Below are positions 6,403-9,968 of a DNA stretch of 9,968 bases, in pieces. Each line of letters begins with the position of its first letter. The first letter of the stretch is position 1. Origin of the DNA: Bacteroidota bacterium (lineage in GTDB: Bacteria; Bacteroidota; Bacteroidia; Chitinophagales; Saprospiraceae); assembly GCA_008501835.1 (NCBI GenBank), contig QQUB01000944.1:1-9968 (forward strand). Direction: 5' to 3'. A model generated the notes under the pieces. That model was not told the DNA's origin and searched no databases. It was given only the letters and a program-made list of their open reading frames with translations. Both the position numbers and the translations under genes were made by a program.

Positions 6403-7539
6403 TTTCTTTATTTTGTCAAACAGTACGCTCATGGATTCAACCATTTTGGTCCAGGAAAATAATTCCTTGTTTTGCTTCACCCCTTCGCTCATTACTTCCA
6501 GTTTTTGATTGTCAAAAAAATCGACAATCGCATCAGCAACAGCTTTGACATCAACATCAACCACATACCCCACTTTTCCATGTTCCACGATTTCAGGTAA
6601 CCCTCCTACCCTGGTCACCACCATAGGTTTTTCAAAATGATATGCCAGTTGAGAAATCCCGCTTTGAGTAGCGGAACGATAAGGTTGCACAATCAGGTCG
6701 GAAGCCCCAAAATAATACTTCACTTCTTCGTTGGATATAAACCTGTTGTGCAGGATTACTTTGTCCTCAATTCCCAGTTTTTCGATCAGGTTTAAATATT
6801 TTTCGCGATTACCGTAATACTCCCCTGCAACGATTAATTTCATCGGTAAAGCACTGACTTTTTTTTCGGCCATAGCTTCAAACAAAATATCCAACCCTTT
6901 ATAATCTCGTATAAAACCAAAGAACAGAATGTATCTGTCAGCCGGATCCAGATCCAGTTTTTGCAGTGAGGTTTCCCTGGAAGCCTGGGGTCCATAATTG
7001 TCGTAAATTGGATGTGGCGAATATACCACAGGTTTATCCGGTGCAAACATGTTAGCATCCTCTCCAACAGACCGGGACATAACCAGGAACCCATCAACGC
7101 TTTTGCAAAAGTATTTGGTAAAAATCCAATCACCAGGTCTTTTTTCATGGGGAATTATGTTATCCGCAAGTGCCACCACCCTGGTTCTTTTATTCGACTT
7201 GGTAATTCTGGCCACGGTACCAAGGGAAGGTCCCATAAAGGGGAGCCAATAGCGAATAATAAGTAAATCAGGACACAATTTTTTGAGATACCAGCCCGTC
7301 ATCAACCAATTAAGAGGGTTGACAGAATTTAACCTGGTTTCAATTTGAACATTCTCTGGAGGTGGGTCATCCGTGAATTGCGTCTCTCCGGGAAATAAAA
7401 AATTGGGATATTGTAAACGAAAGGAAACCACAACAACTTCATAGCCCTGATTATGGAACTCAAGGGCCAAACGCTCCGAGGAAGAAGCGATACCTCCCCT
7501 TAATGGGTGCGCCGGGGTAAGTAATACAATCTTTTTCAT
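6400..7539 (-). CDS. GT4-like glycosyltransferase without the E-x7-E pair
   Basis: The 379-residue product has a GT-B layout: N-terminal MKKIVLLTPAHPLRGGIASSS, with the glycine-rich acceptor loop after the first strand, and a C-terminal domain with FFGFIRDYKGLDIL (206-219), LIVAGEYYG (235-243), and the donor-site region QPYRSATQSGISQLAYHFEK (285-304), then VTRVGGLPEIVEHGKVGYVV. In most GT4 enzymes that region has two glutamates eight residues apart; here the aligned positions appear to be Ala290 and Leu298. From memory, the YRSATQSG form is a recurrent GT4 subgroup, so the gene is probably intact and not decayed, but the donor site must differ. Length and ATG start are normal. It lies alone on the minus strand, convergent with the ykuK-like gene; the stop overlaps the terminator tail. 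Sugar and acceptor are unknown. Confidence 0.88.
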   Translation of the reverse strand: MKKIVLLTPAHPLRGGIASSSERLALEFHNQGYEVVVVSFRLQYPNFLFPGETQFTDDPPPENVQIETRLNSVNPLNWLMTGWYLKKLCPDLLIIRYWLPFMGPSLGTVARITKSNKRTRVVALADNIIPHEKRPGDWIFTKYFCKSVDGFLVMSRSVGEDANMFAPDKPVVYSPHPIYDNYGPQASRETSLQKLDLDPADRYILFFGFIRDYKGLDILFEAMAEKKVSALPMKLIVAGEYYGNREKYLNLIEKLGIEDKVILHNRFISNEEVKYYFGASDLIVQPYRSATQSGISQLAYHFEKPMVVTRVGGLPEIVEHGKVGYVVDVDVKAVADAIVDFFDNQKLEVMSEGVKQNKELFSWTKMVESMSVLFDKIKK

Positions 7540-7619
7540 TGGTTAGGTTGGTTTCTAGTTTCTCAATTAATGTTCTTCAGAAAACACCAAAACCTTTATC
7601 GTATCTGTTTCTGAAAAAC

Positions 7620-7627
7620 CAAATCTA
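7620..7627 (-). promoter_or_regulatory. Possible -7 box upstream of the GT4-like gene
   Basis: On the minus strand, TAGATTTG is a full match to TAnnTTTG, 80 nt before the ATG at 7539. No TTG is found at the expected -33 distance, so support is partial. The 258-nt gap (7540-7797) otherwise shows only AT-rich DNA and a short direct repeat, and it is long enough for this gene to be transcribed separately from the upstream GT2 gene. Confidence 0.28.
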
Positions 7628-7672
7628 CTATTAAATCATATGGAAGAATGGAATTAGTGGCATAGATTTTTA

Positions 7673-7699
7673 TTCCAACTTTCCTTTTTCCAACTTTCC
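7673..7699. repeat. 12-nt direct repeat (TTCCAACTTTCC), period 15
   Basis: TTCCAACTTTCC occurs at 7673-7684 and again at 7688-7699, separated by TTT. It lies in the intergenic gap between two minus-strand glycosyltransferase genes. The copies are identical; no function is evident. Confidence 0.5.
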
Positions 7700-7797
7700 A
7701 AAATTATAGTGTCAAAATAAAAACCTAAATAAACATATTTTTTCAAAACGAATTAAGCATTAAACAACTCTTAATTTCGCATTTTACAATTTTCAGC

Positions 7798-8754
7798 CTA
7801 CAGTCCTCCATGCTCACCAATGCCTATCTTCTTGGCGATGAGGTATTGGTTCCGGTCCGGTGCATTTCTGATGACCAGTTCCGCCAGGAAACCGGTAACA
7901 AAAAGTTGGGTGCCAATGATCAGCATTACGATACCAAAAAAGAACAGAGGTCTGCTTGCCATTCCGTATTCCTGATGGATAAATTTTTCAAAGGTCAGGT
8001 ATATCAGGATCACAAAACCGACAATAAATGATAAAGTTCCAAGCGTTCCGAAAAAATGCATTGGGCGTTTACCGAACTTCCCGGTAAACATCAGTGACAA
8101 TAGATCGAGGAAACCCGTCACAAGCCTGGAAACACCATATTTACTGCTTCCGTACTGCCGTGCCCTGTGCTCCACAACCTTCTCTCCAATATTGGTAAAC
8201 CCGGCCCATTTGGCAAGAATCGGAATCTGCCTGTGCATTTCACCGGATACTTCAATGCTTTTTACCACATCGAGTTTATACGCTTTTAATCCGCAGTTAA
8301 AATCATGGAGATGGATGCCACTCGCCTTCCTCATCACGAAGTTAAAAAACTTGGAAGGAAGCGTTTTGCCAATAGGATCATGACGCTTTTTTTTCCATCC
8401 TGATACCATATCAAAGCCCTCTTCTTTGATCATTTTGAACAATCCCGGAATTTCATCCGGGCTATCCTGGAGATCAGCATCCATGGTAATGACTACATCA
8501 CCGTTTGCAGCCTGGAACCCTGTATTGAGTGCCGGTGATTTGCCATAGTTCCTTTGAAACTTAATACCTTTTACAAACGGATTCCTGGAAGTGAGTTCTT
8601 CAACTACTTTCCAGGAAGCATCCCTACTGCCATCATCAACCATAATGACCTCATAGGAATAATGATTTTCTTCCATAACCCGACGAATCCAGGCTTCAAG
8701 TTCCGGGAGTGATTCTTCCTCATTAAACAAAGGTACGACAACTGAAATGTCCAT
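7798..8754 (-). CDS. GT2 glycosyltransferase, polyprenyl-phosphate type (DPM1/GtrB-like)
   Basis: The 318-residue product has an N-terminal GT-A catalytic domain and two C-terminal membrane helices (about 232-257 and 269-294), the layout of GtrB/ArnC-like enzymes that load a sugar onto undecaprenyl phosphate at the inner membrane. Seen motifs are VVPLFNEEESL (6-16), VDDGSRD (39-45, with Asp40/Asp41 for the nucleotide), the MDADLQDSPDEIP block (91-103, carrying the metal-binding DAD), GWKKKRHDP (119-127), and HRARQYGSSKYG (196-207), matching the conserved basic loop before the membrane part. The catalytic residues look intact. The transferred sugar is not readable. The DUF4199 gene ends 82 nt upstream in the same orientation, so the two may be co-transcribed; a heptamer repeat array fills the space just before the ATG. 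Confidence 0.92.
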   Translation of the reverse strand: MDISVVVPLFNEEESLPELEAWIRRVMEENHYSYEVIMVDDGSRDASWKVVEELTSRNPFVKGIKFQRNYGKSPALNTGFQAANGDVVITMDADLQDSPDEIPGLFKMIKEEGFDMVSGWKKKRHDPIGKTLPSKFFNFVMRKASGIHLHDFNCGLKAYKLDVVKSIEVSGEMHRQIPILAKWAGFTNIGEKVVEHRARQYGSSKYGVSRLVTGFLDLLSLMFTGKFGKRPMHFFGTLGTLSFIVGFVILIYLTFEKFIHQEYGMASRPLFFFGIVMLIIGTQLFVTGFLAELVIRNAPDRNQYLIAKKIGIGEHGGL

Positions 8755-8759
8755 CTGTG

Positions 8760-8794
8760 TACTGATTACTGGTTACTGGTTGCTGGTTGCTGAC
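8760..8794. repeat. Heptanucleotide tandem array next to the GT2 start
   Basis: Five consecutive 7-nt units read TACTGAT, TACTGGT, TACTGGT, TGCTGGT, TGCTGAC on the plus strand, with a degenerate TACTCTGGT following. The array ends 5 nt before the GT2 start codon (8752-8754, minus strand), so it occupies the leader and ribosome-binding region of that gene. Copies differ by one or two bases. Unit-number change would shift spacing in the leader but not the reading frame of the protein. Confidence 0.7.
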
Positions 8795-8836
8795 TACTCT
8801 GGTTGAGTTTATTTCAGCCTTTTAACAAAAAAGGAT

Positions 8837-9283
8837 TTAAACTCTATTCAAAAACGCTGAAAGTCCAAGTGACAATACAAATCCGCCTATCAAACTCCAA
8901 CAGTAGCGGAAAATGGTGCCTCTGAGCGTCATGTCGATATCCAGAGCCGATTTTTGTTCTTTGGTAATGAAATCACTTTGCAACATCATTTCCCTTTGCA
9001 TTTCCACCAGCTCAGGAGCAAAGGTCGTAAATTGAAAGTAATAAAACACATAAAAGATCAAATTAGCCAGGGCAAAAACGCCGAAGGCTTCTCTCAACCC
9101 TTGACGCACACCAATTTTGGCAGGTTCTCTAGCCACTTTAACCATAGCCCAGATGTAAATCAACAATGATCCCCACCACAAAGCAGGATGTAACATCCAG
9201 GCAGGTTCTGAAAAATAAAATAGCAGGAACAGCGCAACGGTGCCGGTTCCTGCTATCAAGCCGTATTTAACTTTTGGATCCAT
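8837..9283 (-). CDS. DUF4199 family membrane protein
   Basis: The 148-residue product has four predicted transmembrane helices (about 8-25, 33-50, 64-85, 125-146) with a polar, Met/Glu-rich loop between the third and fourth (about 90-120, including ELVEMQREMM). This topology and the loop fit DUF4199, a family found mainly in Bacteroidota with no known function. The next gene upstream, partly in the window, has the same architecture, so the two are probably diverged tandem paralogs. The ATG at 9283 is followed directly by the first helix, and a promoter-like pair lies 17 nt before it. From memory, DUF4199 genes often sit beside GT2 glycosyltransferases in this phylum, which supports a shared envelope-related role, but no activity can be assigned. 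Confidence 0.8.
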   Translation of the reverse strand: MDPKVKYGLIAGTGTVALFLLFYFSEPAWMLHPALWWGSLLIYIWAMVKVAREPAKIGVRQGLREAFGVFALANLIFYVFYYFQFTTFAPELVEMQREMMLQSDFITKEQKSALDIDMTLRGTIFRYCWSLIGGFVLSLGLSAFLNRV

Positions 9284-9299
9284 CAGTTTTTATTTTGCG

Positions 9300-9330
9300 C
9301 AAAGATGGCAGTTGGGTTGCTAAACTTCAA
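9300..9330 (-). promoter_or_regulatory. Likely Bacteroidota-type promoter for the DUF4199 gene
   Basis: On the minus strand, TTG (9328-9330) is followed after 20 nt by CATCTTTG (9300-9307), matching TAnnTTTG at all but its first position, and then by GCGCAAAAT. Spacing fits the Bacteroidota -33/-7 layout. Transcription would begin about 10-15 nt before the ATG at 9283, a short leader common in this phylum. The GT2 gene downstream would probably be in the same transcript. Confidence 0.45.
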
Positions 9331-9398
9331 AAGTTTTTGAATGTTTTGAGGCAACACCTGGCAAAATATTTTCACCTAGGATCACTTGAACTGAAGAT

Positions 9399-9968
9399 TT
9401 ACATCGTTTCAGGTACATTTTTCTTCATGATCAGTCCTACAATTGCCGCAACAACTGCATTAACTACCAAAGTAATCGGAAGACTGCCAAGAAGGGTTTT
9501 TTGCTTGTCCATTTGCGATTCAACTCTCACCATAGCTTCATCAATGGTACCTTCATCCATACCCATGTTCTCATACATTTCCCGAATACCTTCCATGGAG
9601 TTAGCCAACATATCCGGGTCAATATAATTGAGGTAAACATAGTTGAACAACTGACCAATGATAGACATGATCACAGCAACAAGGAAACCAACGATGAATG
9701 CACGACCGAAGGTTATATACCCGCCTAATTCACCGTCACGGTGTTTTCTTATGGCATACACCAAAACTCCAATGTAAATAACAATGGAGAGGATTCCGAA
9801 AATTGCCGTTGCTGCAATTCCTGATGAAGGATTGGACAAACCGGTGAGATTACCAATAAGACCATAAATGATCGTAATCAATGCTCCGATAATTTCAAAT
9901 CTGATAGTTGTAGGACAAAAAGAAACACCAGAAGGATCGGTGGCAGGAGGAGTATCTATTACATTACT
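9399..9968 (-). CDS. DUF4199-like membrane protein, 5' end cut by window edge
   Basis: The frame is open from the right window edge to the TAA at 9399-9401, giving 189 visible residues. A TTG at 9879-9881 could be mistaken for the start, but the frame continues upstream through SNVIDTPPATDPSGVSFCP and then TTIRFEIIGALI, which supplies the first half of the first membrane helix, so the true start lies beyond the window. Numbered from the edge, helices are at about 24-43, 51-72, 90-114 and 162-181. A charged loop rich in Met/Glu/Asp (about 117-158) lies between helices three and four, as in the neighbouring DUF4199 protein. The Pro/Thr-rich N-terminal part is probably a short soluble tail. Family membership rests on topology and loop style; function is unknown. 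Confidence 0.72.
   Translation of the reverse strand, partial: SNVIDTPPATDPSGVSFCPTTIRFEIIGALITIIYGLIGNLTGLSNPSSGIAATAIFGILSIVIYIGVLVYAIRKHRDGELGGYITFGRAFIVGFLVAVIMSIIGQLFNYVYLNYIDPDMLANSMEGIREMYENMGMDEGTIDEAMVRVESQMDKQKTLLGSLPITLVVNAVVAAIVGLIMKKNVPETM

Overview
The window looks like a chromosomal segment of a Bacteroidota bacterium, probably from the Saprospiria/Chitinophagia side of the phylum; that lower rank is a guess. Reasons: two DUF4199 membrane proteins, a small lipoprotein of the S41 tricorn-like type, start codons without Shine-Dalgarno sequences, several TAnnTTTG-like -7 boxes, and intergenic DNA full of short REP-like palindromes and heptanucleotide repeats. No phage, plasmid, CRISPR, tRNA or rRNA signature was seen.

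Layout. (1) 1-1841, plus strand: the 3' part of a probable outer-membrane/envelope protein, followed 6 nt later by an S41-family peptidase lipoprotein, probably one operon. (2) 1842-2634: 793 nt without a credible gene. It holds two divergent copies of a ~40-nt unit, then a 433-nt composite with imperfect inverted terminal arms built from GTGCC-NNN-GGTAC and GGCCCC...GGGGCC palindromes, then a possible promoter. (3) 2635-4371, plus: a complete MsbA-like ABC exporter. (4) 4430-5530, minus: a GT4 glycosyltransferase that appears to start with TTG. (5) 5760-6230, plus: a YkuK/DUF458 RNase H-like protein whose probable promoter lies inside a 25-nt dyad. (6) 6231-6399: five consecutive hairpins, the last a strong GAAA-capped intrinsic terminator; this may be a small structured RNA or an elaborate 3' UTR. 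(7) 6400-7539, minus: a second GT4 enzyme, of a subgroup without the usual E-x7-E glutamates. (8) 7798-9968, minus: a DUF4199 gene cut by the right edge, a second DUF4199 gene, and a polyprenyl-phosphate-type GT2 glycosyltransferase.

How the genes may work together: three glycosyltransferases (one membrane-anchored GT2, two soluble GT4) and a lipid-type ABC exporter point to envelope or surface glycoconjugate synthesis. There is no complete polysaccharide locus here (no Wzx, Wzy, priming transferase or sugar-nucleotide genes), so this is a loose neighbourhood and not a demonstrated pathway.

The parts most worth a second look are non-coding: the REP-like composite (1901-2465), the hairpin string (6243-6393), the heptamer array just upstream of the GT2 start (8760-8794), and the dyad over the ykuK promoter. 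I found no convincing new multi-gene system.
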